64,000 bases of DNA from the NCBI GenBank assembly GCA_963727575.1, contig CAVSIA010000028.1, forward strand, positions 16,528-80,527, written 5' to 3'. The translations under genes were made by a program, and so were the position numbers. The notes beneath the pieces are model-generated. The model had not been told where the DNA came from. It saw only the letters and a list, made by a program, of their open reading frames with translations, and did not search any database. Below are positions 27,081 through 36,099 of the stretch, one piece after another. Every line of letters begins with the position of its first letter. Position 1 is the first letter of the stretch. The DNA is from JAHQVI01 sp963727575. GTDB taxonomy: Bacteria > Pseudomonadota > Alphaproteobacteria > Rhizobiales > Rhodomicrobiaceae.

Positions 27081-27756
27081 TCACTGCCGGTAGGCAAGGC
27101 TGAACGCGAGCGATACGGCGCCGACGAGGATCAGGCTGGACGCCCAGATCGGCATCCAGATTGAACCAGCTTCGCGACACGAATTTGAGACCGAGATAGC
27201 GGTAGACGAGCCACGCCGCGCTGCCGCCCGCCGCGATCATGGCGACCGCATGAATGGCGGAGACCAGGAGCGCCATGCCGAGATTGGCGTTGATCAGCGT
27301 GCTTGCCGCGACGTGCCCCGCATCGAGATCGGCCGTTCTGCAAAGCCCGAGATAGATCGGCACGAGCATCAGCCCCGCACCATGGGCGATGGCCACGGCG
27401 AAGGACCAGAGCCCGAGCTGCGTCGGCGGGATCCGCGCCAGCGCCCGCGGATGGCGCCGGTCGATCAGCCGGAAGACGCCGAAGCCGATGACCAGCAGGC
27501 TGGCGCCGACCTGGATCGGCCGCTGCCATTCGACCAGCGCGACGAGCAGCGAGAACGGCAGGATCACCAGCAGGATCGCCAGGAGATGGCCGATAGCGAG
27601 CGGCCACAGCGCTGCCAGCAGCGCGCCGGAGCGTTTCTCCATCAGTCCGGCCGAAAGCGCGAGCGGCCAGCCCATCCCAGGGTTCACCCCGTGATAGAGG
27701 CCGCTCGCAATCACCGCCAGCCAGAGCCAGGCAGGCGTCCAATCCCCTCCGCTCAA
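27081..27756 (-). CDS. polytopic membrane protein following the SBP56 gene, one frameshift
   Basis: About 224 residues with five to six hydrophobic helices: PAWLWLAVIASGLYHGVNPG, LLAALWPLAIGHLLAILLVI, IQVGASLLVIGFGVFRLID, LGLWSFAVAIAHGAGLMLV, ALLVSAIHAVAMIAAGGSAA. A frameshift near 27155 must be corrected to reach the last helix (MPIWASSLILVGAVSLAFSL) and the stop at 27081. The likely start is a TTG at 27756, two bases after the SBP56 stop. Paired His/Gly in helices (YHGVNPG, AIGHL, AHGAGLM) recall metal-permease families such as NicO/UreH, but I cannot assign it. The tight link to SBP56 suggests it serves the same pathway, for example copper supply or substrate transport. Confidence 0.65.
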
Positions 27757-27758
27757 AC

Positions 27759-29159
27759 TCAGACCGACGGGTAGCAGAACGAATCCGTCGAGCAGTCGCC
27801 GCCTTCGAGCCGGATCTGATGCGCCCGGTATCCGTCGGGGAAGCTCACCCAGTAGTCGCCCGCCAGTTCGAGACCGCCATTCGGACCGGCGACCGCCATG
27901 ACCTCCGCGCCCGGCACGCCTGCCGGATAGAACTGATCGTCCCAGGTCGAATAAAGGCCGTTGGTCCAGTAGACCCGTTTGCCGTCGCGGCTGATTTCCA
28001 CCATTTGCGGGCCGCCGGCGAATGCCTTGCCGTTCGGATGCGGTGTGCGCCGGGCGATGCCGCCGATATGAACCGAGCCGGCGAGCTTGGGCTTCCTTGG
28101 GTCGGTCACGTCGTATTGGCGCAGCTCGCCGGTTCCCCAGCAGGAGACGTAGAGAAAGCAGTCGTCGAGCGACAGGTCGATGTCGGTAACCAGCGGCGGC
28201 ACCGCGCCGAAGCCCTGGAGGAGCGGCGGCAACTGGTCCGTGGACGCCGGCTCGGGCGGGATCGTCGCCGTCTTCTCGATGTGGAACTTGCCGTCTTCGC
28301 GCCACCACGTCCAGATCGAGCCTTCGAGGTTTGTGGTGTCGACCACGACGCCGAGGAAACCGTATTCGCGCACCGGATCGTGGGCGGGCCGCACTTCGAG
28401 CGCCATCTGGTGATTGGCCCCGAGATCGATGGTCTGCACGTTGCGCCGCGCGCGCAGATCCCAGAAATGGATACGGTGACCGTATTTGTTGGAGAGCAGG
28501 TCCTCGGGCACGATACCGTTCTCGAATTGCGGCGGCAGCCCCCATTCGCTCGACACCATATAGTCGCGCGGCAGGTTCCACCAGAAATCGTAGTGGAGCG
28601 TTTGCGGCCCGCGGTCGATCTCCCAGCGCCCGAGGATGTCGAAGGTCTCGCAGTCCATGATGAACACGCCGGGCGGGCCGTCGGTGCCATCCTTGCCGCC
28701 GCCGCCGAGCGTGCTGACATAGATGCCTTCCGGGCCGCAATGGACCGTGTGCGGCCGCGAGTAGCCGGTCTTCTTGAACACCTCTTCCGGCTCGATGATC
28801 TTGTGGATCTTGGCCTGGGTCGGGTCTGGCTTGGTGTCTATGATGTAGATGCGCGAGGAACGGATGCCCGGAATGATCAGGAAGCGCCGCTCCAGGAACG
28901 GGTGTCCGGTCAGCGGCGACAGCGCCGACGAGCAGGCGTTCCAGCCGAAATGGTGGAATTCGTCGCCCTTGTAGGGCATCTCCACGGTATGGACGATCTG
29001 GCTGTAAGTCGGCGAGCCGGGCTTGACGTCGATCACCGCGAGCGCGTCGGGCTGCGAGAAATCCGGGCTGAGCAGCAATGTGTAGGCGAACGTCTCCGGC
29101 GGCGCTTCCATCGCCAGCTTCGGCGATGCATGGAAGGTCGGATCAGGCCTTATTGTCAT
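27759..29159 (-). CDS. selenium-binding protein 56 family / methanethiol oxidase-like protein
   Basis: 466 residues of the SBP56 family, the group that includes human SELENBP1 and bacterial MtoX methanethiol oxidases. Family text includes MPYKGDEFHHFGWNACSSAL, GIRSSRIYIIDTKPDPTQAK, SRPHTVHCGPEGIYVSTLG, LHYDFWWNLPRDYMVSSEWG, and the C-terminal DDQFYPAGVPGAEVMAV. The conserved His residues and the Cys of WNACSS are present. I chose ATG 29159 (MTIRPDPTFHASP), which follows ggaggcactcc; no signal peptide is visible, so it may be cytosolic, unlike secreted MtoX. It is co-transcribed with a membrane protein rather than with the usual SCO1/SenC and MauG-like maturation genes. Confidence 0.9.
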   Translation of the reverse strand: MTIRPDPTFHASPKLAMEAPPETFAYTLLLSPDFSQPDALAVIDVKPGSPTYSQIVHTVEMPYKGDEFHHFGWNACSSALSPLTGHPFLERRFLIIPGIRSSRIYIIDTKPDPTQAKIHKIIEPEEVFKKTGYSRPHTVHCGPEGIYVSTLGGGGKDGTDGPPGVFIMDCETFDILGRWEIDRGPQTLHYDFWWNLPRDYMVSSEWGLPPQFENGIVPEDLLSNKYGHRIHFWDLRARRNVQTIDLGANHQMALEVRPAHDPVREYGFLGVVVDTTNLEGSIWTWWREDGKFHIEKTATIPPEPASTDQLPPLLQGFGAVPPLVTDIDLSLDDCFLYVSCWGTGELRQYDVTDPRKPKLAGSVHIGGIARRTPHPNGKAFAGGPQMVEISRDGKRVYWTNGLYSTWDDQFYPAGVPGAEVMAVAGPNGGLELAGDYWVSFPDGYRAHQIRLEGGDCSTDSFCYPSV

Positions 29160-29321
29160 TGGAGTGCCTCCCTTTGTGGCTTTGAGACGCACCGACGTTT
29201 GGTCAATTCTTGAACTCGTGCGCCATGTCCAGGAGACGAAGCTTAGCATAAGTAAAGGCAAGACGCCGCCGCCCAAATTCATGCCCAAAGCTGGACAAAA
29301 TCTTCTGGCCGGCTCCCTTGC

Positions 29322-30024
29322 TCAAGCCAGCGGCATCCGTAGTCCGTTCAGCACGAGATCGATATGGGCGGCGCAGAAGATGTCCGGGTCGATGGGCTCG
29401 ATATCGTTGAACAGCATCATCCAGATCGCCGCGACCATGGCCGGGCCGATCAGGACTTGCGGCATGTCTACCGCGCCCGCGCTCCGGAATTCCCCTCGCT
29501 CAATGCCGTAACGCATAACCCGGCGGGCGGCGGCCATGCCGCGCGACACCACCTCGCGGTGGTAGAACGCCAGGAGCTGGGGAAAGCGCGGCCCTTCGCC
29601 GATCAGGAGACGCAGCACGCGGCGGCGCTCGGTGGCGACGACCTCGCGGTAGAAGGTAGTGATCATCATCCGCAGCATGGTCTCGGCGCTGGCCTGCGGG
29701 GACACGGCGATATGTTCGAGCCGCTCGATCACCGGGGAGATGACGCTGCGCACCGCCTCCTCGAACAGTGTCTCCTTGCTGTCGAAATACAGATAGACGG
29801 TGCCCTTGCCGATCCCCGCGCGCTCCGCAATCGAGTTCGAGCCGGGCCGCGGCGAAGCCCTGTTCCACGAATTCCTCCAGCGCGGCGGCGAGGATCGCCT
29901 GAACCCGCTCGCCCTTGGCATCGCGTCCGCGCGGCGGCGGGGTCGATGAACTGCTCAATCCGGTCTCCTCAGCAAATGATCCTCTCGCAGATGGTCGCTT
30001 GACATCCAAATGGGCAAGTCGCAT
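29322..30024 (-). CDS. TetR-family repressor (CecR-like), one frameshift
   Basis: Regulator of the divergent ABC exporter. The helix-turn-helix is EFVEQGFAAARL then, after a frame change near 29836, NSIAERAGIGKGTVYLYFDS and KETLFEEAVR. The ligand domain continues to GLRMPLA. The restored protein is ~233 residues from ATG 30024, with an unusually long N-terminal tail; a TTG within it is an alternative start. A perfect palindrome typical of TetR operators lies between this gene and the exporter genes. In E. coli the equivalent locus is cecR-ybhGFSR, with the same gene order, so repression of both itself and the exporter is likely. Confidence 0.87.
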
Positions 30025-30028
30025 TTTA

Positions 30029-30046
30029 TGACTGACCAGTCAGTCA
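30029..30046. promoter_or_regulatory. TetR-type operator
   Basis: TGACTGACCAGTCAGTCA contains the palindrome TGACTG/CAGTCA and extends as overlapping half-sites. It lies five bases from the repressor ATG (30024) and 18 bases before the proposed exporter start (30064). This sequence is the classic binding site of CecR-like and related TetR repressors. Confidence 0.8.
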
Positions 30047-30063
30047 GCGCAAGGGTTGTTATC

Positions 30064-31075
30064 GTGAACAGGCGAATTTTGCTTGCGGTGCTTGTCGTAG
30101 CCGTCGTCGGGATCGGCGGATGGTTCGTCTACAGCCGCTATTTCGAGCGCCAGGGCGAGCCGGCTGTATTCTACGGCAATGTCGATATCCGCGAGGTCTC
30201 GCTCGGCTTCAGGATAGGCGGGCGCGTGTCGAAGATGGAGGTCGACGAGGGAGACGCCGTCAAAGCGGGACAGCGTGTCGCCGCGCTCGACAAGCAGCCT
30301 TTCCTCGACGATCTCGCCTTGCAGGCCGCCAATGTCGCGCAGCAGGAAGCCAACCTGGCAAAGCTCAAAGCGGGAAGCCGCGCCGAGGAGATCGAGCAGG
30401 CCAAGGCCGAGGTCGCCGCCCGCCAAGCGGCGCTCCAGAATGCGCAGCGGCGTGTTCCAGCGGCAGCAGCAGCTTGCCAAGAGCGATTTCGCCTCGCAGC
30501 AGGCGTTCGACAACGCTTCAGCGCAATTGCGCAGCGCCGAGGCGCAGCTCCGCGCCTCTGAGGCGTCGCTGACGCTGGTCCAGCAGGGGCCACGCCAAGA
30601 AGACATCGCTGCCGCCCGCGCCGCACTGCAGGCTGCCCGTGCGCAGAGGCAGATCGCCGAGACGGCCCTGGGCGACGCCGAGATTGCCGCGCCCGCCGAT
30701 GGCATCATCCTGACCCGCGCCGTCGAGCCGGGTGCGATCGTGTCGTCGGGTATGACGGTTTATACGCTTTCGTTGCAGAACCCCGTCTGGGTGCGCGCCT
30801 ACATCGCCGAGCCGCAGCTCGGGCTGATCCATCCCGGCGCCACCGTCAAGCTGTTCACCGACACACGCCCCGGCAAGCCCTATGACGGCCAGGTCGGATT
30901 CGTTTCCCCGGTCGCCGAGTTCACGCCGAAATCGGTGGAGACGCCGGAACTGCGCGCCGACCTCGTCTATCGCTTCCGCGTCATTGTGAAGAACCCGGAC
31001 GACGCGCTGCGCCAGGGCATGCCGGTGACGTTGCGATTGCCGGAGGACGGCGCGGCAGTGGCGTCGAAGGAGTAG
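30064..31075 (+). CDS. ybhG: HlyD-family membrane fusion protein (YbhG-like), one frameshift
   Basis: Periplasmic adaptor subunit of the YbhFSR-type exporter. An N-terminal anchor (RILLAVLVVAVVGIGGWFVY) is followed by the first lipoyl half (NVDIREVSLGFRIGGRVSKM), a long coiled coil and the second half (ALGDAEIAAPADGIILTRAV, MTVYTLSLQNPVWVRAYIAE). A frameshift near 30445 in the coiled coil splits it. I favour the GTG at 30064 because the earlier ATGs at 30010 and 30028 lie in or before the operator, and aaggg precedes the GTG by eight bases. Restored length is about 336. It ends ten bases before the ATPase gene. Confidence 0.88.
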
Positions 31076-31085
31076 GAGCGGGTCT

Positions 31086-32825
31086 ATGTCGTCGGCGCTC
31101 ATCAGCTTGAAGGATGTCGGCAAGAGCTTCGCGGGCCAGCCCGCGCTGACCGGCATCGACGCCGAAGTCGGCGGTGGCCGCGTCACCGGTCTCGTCGGCC
31201 CGGACGGCGCCGGCAAGACCACGCTGATCCGGCTGATCACCGGGCTGCTCGCACCCGAACAGGGCAGCATCGAGGTGCTCGGCCTCGACACGCGGACGGA
31301 GGCGCAGGCGATCCAGAACCAGATCGGCTACATGCCGCAGCGCTTCGGCCTCTACGAAGACCTGACCGTCGAGGAAAATCTCACGCTCTACGCCGATCTG
31401 CGCGGTTTGCCCGATGCCGAACGCGCCGAGACGTTCGGGAAGCTGCTCGACTTCACCGCGCTGAAGCCGTTCACCGGACGCTATGCCGGCAAGCTTTCCG
31501 GCGGCATGAAGCAGAAGCTCGGCCTCGCCTGCGCCTTGATCCGTACGCCGCGCGTCCTCCTGCTCGACGAGCCGAGCGTCGGCGTCGATCCGATCTCGCG
31601 GCGTGAGCTGTGGCGGATGGTGCAGGAGCTGAAGGGCGACGGCATCGCCGTGGTCTGGTCGACGGCCTATCTCGACGAGGCCGAGCGCTGCGACAGCGTG
31701 CTGCTGCTCAACGCCGGCAAGCTGCTGTTCGAGGGCGCGCCGTCGGAGTTGACCGGGCGAGTAGCCGGCCGCGCATTCGCCGCGACCGGCCTGGAGGATA
31801 ACCGGCGCAAGCTGCTCACCGAGGCGCTCGACGCGCCGGAGATCATCGACGGGCTGATTCAGGGCGATGCGCTGCGCCTCGTTACGGCGGAAAAGCCGGA
31901 GGGCGGCGCCGAGGGCCTCAAGCGCGCGCTCGGCGGCGACTTCGCCGCCGCGGACATCTCGGCCACCGAGCCGCGCTTCGAGGATGCTTTCATCGACGCG
32001 CTCGGCGGCGCGCCCGGCGGCCGGTCGGCGCTGGCGGAGAATGTCGCGCCCAAGAGCGGCGACGGCGCGGTGATCGAGGCGCGCGGGCTGACCAAGAAAT
32101 TCGGCGATTTCACCGCCGCGCATGACGTGACCTTTTCCATCCCGCGCGGCGAAATTTTCGGCCTGCTCGGACCGAACGGCGCCGGAAAATCGACCACCTT
32201 CAAAATGCTTTGCGGGCTGCTCAAGCCGACCAGTGGCGAAGGCCGCGTCGCCGGCTTCGATCTGCGCCAAGCGGCCGCGGATGCGCGCGGGCGGCTGGGC
32301 TATATGGCGCAGAAATTCTCGCTTTACGGCGATCTGAGCGTCGCGCAGAACCTGGAATTCTTCGCCAGCGTTTACGGCCTCGGCGGACGTGTCAAGCGAG
32401 AGAAGGTCGGCGCGATGATCGACGCCTTCGACCTCGGCCGCTATCTGAACGCCAACGCCAAGGACCTGCCGCTCGGCTTCAAGCAGCGGCTGGCGCTCGC
32501 CTGCGCCGTGATGCACGAGCCGGACGTCCTCTTCCTCGACGAGCCGACCTCCGGCGTCGATCCGATCACGCGCCGCGAGTTCTGGACGCATATCAACGGG
32601 CTGGTCGGCAAGGGCGTCGCCATTCTCGTCACGACCCACTTCATGGACGAAGCCGAATATTGCGACCGCATCGCCTTGATCTTCCGTGGCGAGACGATCG
32701 CGCTCGGCTCGCCGGATGAGCTGAAGGGCCGCGCCGCCACGGCGGACAATCCCAATCCCTCGCTCGAGGACGCCTTCATTCAACTCGTCGAAGCCTCGGG
32801 CGACGCCGAAAAGGAAGCGGCATGA
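31086..32825 (+). CDS. ybhF: ABC exporter ATPase with two fused nucleotide-binding domains (YbhF-like)
   Basis: 579 residues. Domain 1 (1-~240) has Walker A GPDGAGKTT, signature LSGGMKQKLGLACAL and Walker B VLLLDEPSVGVDP. Domain 2 (~325-579) has GPNGAGKST, the variant signature LPLGFKQRLALACAV and VLFLDEPTSGVDP. The asymmetric second signature is also found in E. coli YbhF. A middle linker of ~80 residues lacks motifs. It overlaps the next gene by ATGA (32822-32825). With the HlyD subunit and two ABC-2 permeases it forms a complete exporter for drugs or other amphipathic compounds. Confidence 0.95.
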   Translation: MSSALISLKDVGKSFAGQPALTGIDAEVGGGRVTGLVGPDGAGKTTLIRLITGLLAPEQGSIEVLGLDTRTEAQAIQNQIGYMPQRFGLYEDLTVEENLTLYADLRGLPDAERAETFGKLLDFTALKPFTGRYAGKLSGGMKQKLGLACALIRTPRVLLLDEPSVGVDPISRRELWRMVQELKGDGIAVVWSTAYLDEAERCDSVLLLNAGKLLFEGAPSELTGRVAGRAFAATGLEDNRRKLLTEALDAPEIIDGLIQGDALRLVTAEKPEGGAEGLKRALGGDFAAADISATEPRFEDAFIDALGGAPGGRSALAENVAPKSGDGAVIEARGLTKKFGDFTAAHDVTFSIPRGEIFGLLGPNGAGKSTTFKMLCGLLKPTSGEGRVAGFDLRQAAADARGRLGYMAQKFSLYGDLSVAQNLEFFASVYGLGGRVKREKVGAMIDAFDLGRYLNANAKDLPLGFKQRLALACAVMHEPDVLFLDEPTSGVDPITRREFWTHINGLVGKGVAILVTTHFMDEAEYCDRIALIFRGETIALGSPDELKGRAATADNPNPSLEDAFIQLVEASGDAEKEAA

Positions 32826-33958
32826 GCGAAAGCATCGCCGAAATCGGGCGAGGCCGCCGGCTCCGTGCCCTGCTGGTCAAGGAATCCATCCAGATCCTGC
32901 GCGATCCGAGCAGCATTCTGATCGCGTTCGTGTTGCCGCTGATCCTGCTGTTCCTGTTTGGCTACGGTGTGTCGCTCGATGCCAACAAGGTGCGCATCGG
33001 CGTCGCCGTCGAGGCGTCGAGCGAGCCGTCGCAGAGCCTTGCCGCCGCGTTCCGCGCCTCGCGCTTCTTCGACGTCCGCGAAGCCCGCGACCGCCGCGAG
33101 CTGGAGCCGTTGCTGATCGCCGGCGGCATCCGCGGCATCGTCGTGATTCCGGGGATCTTCGGCGAAGAAGCCGCGCATAATCCGGCGACCGCGCGCATCC
33201 AGGTGCTGACCGACGGCTCGGAGCCGAACACGGCGAAATTCGTCGAGAACTACGCGCAAGGTGTCTGGGCAAGCTGGGTCGCGGGGCGCCTCGGCAATGG
33301 CCGCGCTGCGCAGCCGATCAGCCTGGAGCCGCGCTTCTGGTTCAACCCGGAGCTGCGCAGCCGCTATTTCCTCGTGCCCGGCGTCATCGCCATCGTCATG
33401 ACGCTGGTCGGCACGCTGCTGACCGCGCTGGTCGTCGCCCGCGAATGGGAACGCGGCACGATGGAGGCGATGATGGCCACGCCGATTTCGACGTTCGAGC
33501 TGATCGTCGGCAAGCTGGTGCCCTATTTCATGCTCGGCCTTGCGGCGATGGCGCTATGCACCGCAGTCGGCGTATTCCTGTTCGGCGTGCCGCTGCGGGG
33601 CTCGTTCCTGGCGCTGCTGGCGATCTCGGCGGCGTTTCTCGTGCCCGCGCTCGGCCAGGGGCTGCTGATTTCCTCCGCGACCAAGAACCAGTTCGTCGCC
33701 TCGCAGGCCGCGCTCCTCTCCGGCTTTCTGCCGGCGTTCCTGCTCTCGGGCTTCATCTTCGAGATCAGCTCGATGCCGAAAATCATCCAGGCGGTCACCT
33801 ATATCGTCCCGGCGCGCTACCTCATCCCCAGCCTGCAGACGGTGTTTCTCGCCGGCGACATCTGGCCGCTATTCCTCACCAATATCGCGGCGATGCTGGG
33901 CATCGGTGCGGTATTCCTGTTCTTCACCGCGCGAACAACCAGAAAGAGTCTTGAATGA
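32822..33958 (+). CDS. ybhS: ABC-2 type permease (YbhS-like)
   Basis: 378 residues. There is an N-terminal TM helix after LLVKESIQILRDPSSILIAF, a large extracytoplasmic loop of ~150 residues (NPATARIQVLTDGSEPNTAK) and then five C-terminal helices beginning PGVIAIVMTLVGTLLTALVV. The motif REWERGTMEAMMATPISTFE is typical of ABC2_membrane_3 proteins. It overlaps the ATPase gene upstream and the second permease downstream by four bases each, so the three products are probably made in fixed ratio. Confidence 0.95.
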   Translation: MSESIAEIGRGRRLRALLVKESIQILRDPSSILIAFVLPLILLFLFGYGVSLDANKVRIGVAVEASSEPSQSLAAAFRASRFFDVREARDRRELEPLLIAGGIRGIVVIPGIFGEEAAHNPATARIQVLTDGSEPNTAKFVENYAQGVWASWVAGRLGNGRAAQPISLEPRFWFNPELRSRYFLVPGVIAIVMTLVGTLLTALVVAREWERGTMEAMMATPISTFELIVGKLVPYFMLGLAAMALCTAVGVFLFGVPLRGSFLALLAISAAFLVPALGQGLLISSATKNQFVASQAALLSGFLPAFLLSGFIFEISSMPKIIQAVTYIVPARYLIPSLQTVFLAGDIWPLFLTNIAAMLGIGAVFLFFTARTTRKSLE

Positions 33959-35073
33959 TGTGGCGCCGTCTTCGAGCCCTGATCGTCAAGGAACTGCTCG
34001 CGGTCCTGCGCGACCCGCGCGGCCGCGTCATTCTGATCGGCCCGCCGCTCGTGCAGATGTTCGTCTTCAGCTATGCGGCGACGCTCGACGTGACCAATAT
34101 CGATGTCGGCATCCTCAACCGGGACAGCGGGCGGTGGAGCGCTGAATATGTCCAGCGGATCGACGGCGCGACGCAGTTTCGCAGCATTCAGCCGATATCC
34201 CGGCTCGAGGAGGCGCGCCAGGCCATCGACAATCGCCGGGTGATTGCGGTGCTGAATTTCGGTCAGGATTTCTCGCGCAACGTGGCGGCGGGCAAGCCGG
34301 CGGAGGTGCAGGTCATCCTCGACGGACGGCGTTCCAACGCCTCGCAGATCGTACTCGGCTATCTGACTGCGATCGCCAATGACGTCTCGCAGTCGATTCG
34401 CGTCGAGGATGAAGGCGCGCTCGGCAAGACCGGCGATACGATTGCGGTGCGGCACTGGTTCAACGCCAATCTCACCTACGCCTGGTTCACCGTGCCGAGT
34501 CTGCTCGGAACGCTCGGCCTGCTGATCGCGCTGGTGGTCACCGGTCAGTCGGTGGCGCGGGAACGCGAGCTCGGCACCTTCGACCAGCTCATGGTGTCGC
34601 CGCTTCGCGTCCATGAGATCCTGATCGGCAAGATGCTCCCGCCTCTGATCATCGGCCTCGCTCAGGCAACCGCGTTCCTGCTCGTGGCGGTGTTCTTCTT
34701 CCAGGTGCCGCTCCGGGGCTCGCTGATGCTGCTCTATATCGGCGTCGTGTTTTTCCTCGCCTCGGTGATCGGCGTCGGGCTGTTCATTTCCTCGCTCGCA
34801 CAGACCCAGCAGCAGGCCTTTCTCGGCACCTTCCTGTTCGCCGCGCCCGCGATCCTGCTGTCCGGCTTCGCCACGCCGATCGAGAACATGCCGCCATGGC
34901 TGCAAATCATCACCGAGGCCAATCCTCTGCGCCACTTCCTGGTCATCGTCCGGGGCGTGTTCCTCAAGGATATGCCGACGCTCGAGGTCGCCTCGAACAT
35001 CGTTCCGCTCTGCATCATTGCGCTGTTCACGCTGTCTGTCGCGGCATTCCTGTTCCGGGCGCGGATGGAATAG
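33955..35073 (+). CDS. ybhR: ABC-2 type permease (YbhR-like)
   Basis: 372 residues and the paralogue of the preceding permease. It has RALIVKELLAVLRDPRGRVI, an extracytoplasmic loop (VQVILDGRRSNASQIVLGYL), LVVTGQSVARERELGTFDQL and MVSPLRVHEILIGKMLPPLI, then four to five helices ending at LFTLSVAAFLFRARME. It starts at an ATGATG overlap with the ybhS stop. It ends 12 bases before the convergent LysR gene, with no room for a strong terminator. It completes the TetR-HlyD-ATPase-permease-permease exporter locus. Confidence 0.95.
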   Translation: MMWRRLRALIVKELLAVLRDPRGRVILIGPPLVQMFVFSYAATLDVTNIDVGILNRDSGRWSAEYVQRIDGATQFRSIQPISRLEEARQAIDNRRVIAVLNFGQDFSRNVAAGKPAEVQVILDGRRSNASQIVLGYLTAIANDVSQSIRVEDEGALGKTGDTIAVRHWFNANLTYAWFTVPSLLGTLGLLIALVVTGQSVARERELGTFDQLMVSPLRVHEILIGKMLPPLIIGLAQATAFLLVAVFFFQVPLRGSLMLLYIGVVFFLASVIGVGLFISSLAQTQQQAFLGTFLFAAPAILLSGFATPIENMPPWLQIITEANPLRHFLVIVRGVFLKDMPTLEVASNIVPLCIIALFTLSVAAFLFRARME

Positions 35074-35085
35074 CTGGGCCGTCGC

Positions 35086-35973
35086 CTAGCGTGCCGCGGC
35101 GATGATATGCGCGCGCATCCAGCGATTGGCCGGGTCGAGATCGGCGTTCTTGTGCCAGTACAGCCGGGAGCCGAGGGGCGGCGCCGGGAAGGGCAGCTCT
35201 CTCGTCACCACGTCATATTGCCGGGCGAGCGAAAGCGGCGCGGAAAGCACCAGGTCGGTGCTCATGACGACATGGAACGCGGGCTGAAAATGCGGCACGC
35301 GCAGCACCATGTTGACGTGCCGCCCGAGCTGGCTGAGCGCGATGTCGACGAAGCTCCGGCCCTGCCTCCGTCCGGAGATGGTGACATGGTCGAGCGCGAG
35401 GAAGGCCTCCAGCGATAGCTTGCCCCGCGCCTTCGTGTGGCTCTTCCTCATCACGCAGACATAGCGGTCTTCGAACAGCTCGGCGTTGTTCAGATCGGAC
35501 CGGGCGAGCTGCGGGATGTCGACGGCAAAGTCCAGCTTTCCGGCGGCCAGCTCGATCAGGATCTCGTAACGTTCGATCTGGTGGCAATGGATCTTTACCG
35601 TCGGCGCCGCCATGCGCACGCGCCTCATCAGGTTCGGCATGAGGATCGAGGCGGCGGCGTCCCGGGTGGCGATGTGGAACGTCTTTTCCGACGTCTGCGC
35701 GTCGAACCGCGCGCCGTGGTCGAGGCATACTTGCAGCTCGCGCAGCGCGTGCCGGATCGGGCCGGCGAGGTTCTCCGCCGCCGGCGTCGGCGTCATCGCC
35801 CGTCCGCTGCGCACGAAGAGCGGATCGTTGAATACCGCGCGAAGGCGGGCGAGCGCGTTGCTGACCGCGGGCTGGGTCATCCCCAGCAGCTCCCCGGCAC
35901 GCGTCAGGCTGGCCTCTGTATAGACGGCGTCGAAGACCGGCAACAGGTTGAGATCGACCGAGCGGAGGTTCAT
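35086..35973 (-). CDS. LysR-family transcription regulator
   Basis: 295 residues from ATG 35973 (MNLRSVDLNLLPVFDAVYTE), the usual start of NodD/SyrM-type LysR proteins; a longer frame to 36036 has no good site. The helix-turn-helix is SLTRAGELLGMTQPAVSNAL, and the ligand domain shows AAGKLDFAVDIPQL and CVMRKSHTKARGKLSLEAFL. Divergent from an acyl-CoA dehydrogenase gene 126 nt away, it probably controls that gene and perhaps the following DUF1116 operon. The inducer is unknown. Confidence 0.92.
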   Translation of the reverse strand: MNLRSVDLNLLPVFDAVYTEASLTRAGELLGMTQPAVSNALARLRAVFNDPLFVRSGRAMTPTPAAENLAGPIRHALRELQVCLDHGARFDAQTSEKTFHIATRDAAASILMPNLMRRVRMAAPTVKIHCHQIERYEILIELAAGKLDFAVDIPQLARSDLNNAELFEDRYVCVMRKSHTKARGKLSLEAFLALDHVTISGRRQGRSFVDIALSQLGRHVNMVLRVPHFQPAFHVVMSTDLVLSAPLSLARQYDVVTRELPFPAPPLGSRLYWHKNADLDPANRWMRAHIIAAAR

Positions 35974-35989
35974 GGGGCGGCTCGCAAGA

Positions 35990-36045
35990 TAGCATTCACA
36001 AAAGTGATGAAACATCATTCCATAAATAAATTTCAAGAATGATTT
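35990..36045. promoter_or_regulatory. AT-rich LysR/acyl-CoA dehydrogenase control region
   Basis: This unusually AT-rich stretch holds TCAC-AAAA-GTGA (35996-36007), the perfect dyad TGATG-AAA-CATCA (36005-36017) and a wider CATTC..GAATG pair (36015-36041). Position and dyad symmetry fit binding sites of the adjacent LysR protein. Exact operators cannot be assigned from one sequence. Confidence 0.45.
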
Positions 36046-36099
36046 GAGGTCCGGTATTTTGCGAGCGATCCGCTTTCATCGCGCAATTTCGAGGCTGTC

